DNA of 7,383 bases, from NCBI GenBank assembly GCA_023227685.1, contig JALNVG010000123.1, forward strand, positions 1 through 7,383, read 5' to 3'. The notes below the pieces were generated by a model. The model made no database searches. It was not told where the DNA came from and saw only the letters and a program-made list of their open reading frames with translations. Below are positions 7,383-7,383 of this stretch, piece by piece; position 1 is the first letter of the stretch, and every line of letters starts with the position of its first letter. The translations under genes were made by a program, and so were the position numbers. This stretch comes from Bacteroidaceae bacterium (GTDB lineage Bacteria > Bacteroidota > Bacteroidia > Bacteroidales > Bacteroidaceae).

Positions 7383-7383
7383 A

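Noticed and set aside
1..7383. A novel defence, mobile or regulatory system
   Set aside because: The whole window is accounted for by five men genes and a GH42 gene with short gaps; I found no repeats, mobile-element genes, RNA genes or unexplained conserved structure.

Overview
The window looks like a piece of a Bacteroidota chromosome, most likely Bacteroides or a close relative. Three things suggest this. The MenD protein closely resembles what I recall of Bacteroides MenD. The only recognisable promoter element has the Bacteroidota sigma-ABfr -7 form (TAnnTTTG). Translation starts mostly lack strong Shine-Dalgarno sequences, in moderately AT-rich DNA. The assignment rests on recognition and not on a database search.

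Every gene I can support is on the minus strand, so transcription runs from high to low coordinates. From about 7383 down to 5625 lies the 3' part of a glycoside hydrolase family 42 beta-galactosidase; its N-terminus is beyond the right edge. An 84-base gap (5541-5624) follows and carries the probable promoter of the next unit. From 5540 down to the left edge runs a compact menaquinone operon in the order menF, menD, menB, menC, menE, with gaps of 13, 27, 18 and 2 bases. menE is cut by the left edge and lacks its C-terminal part.

Together the men genes take chorismate to 1,4-dihydroxy-2-naphthoyl-CoA. MenF makes isochorismate. MenD joins it to 2-oxoglutarate with thiamine diphosphate, giving SEPHCHC. 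MenC makes o-succinylbenzoate from SHCHC. MenE activates it to the CoA ester, and MenB closes the ring. The pyruvate-eliminating step between MenD and MenC (MenH) is not encoded here. The thioesterase, MenA and the final methyltransferase are also absent and must lie elsewhere. The GH42 gene has no obvious metabolic link to the operon and is probably just a co-directional neighbour.

I looked for an undescribed system on both strands and found none. There are no transposases, CRISPR repeats, RNA genes, attachment sites or unexplained long intergenic stretches; the largest gene-free gap is 84 bases. The points worth a second look are modest: a short MenE N-terminus, the missing MenH, a GTG start for menD, a bicarbonate-type MenB signature, a cysteine-rich MenF and the gene boundary at 5541-5624.
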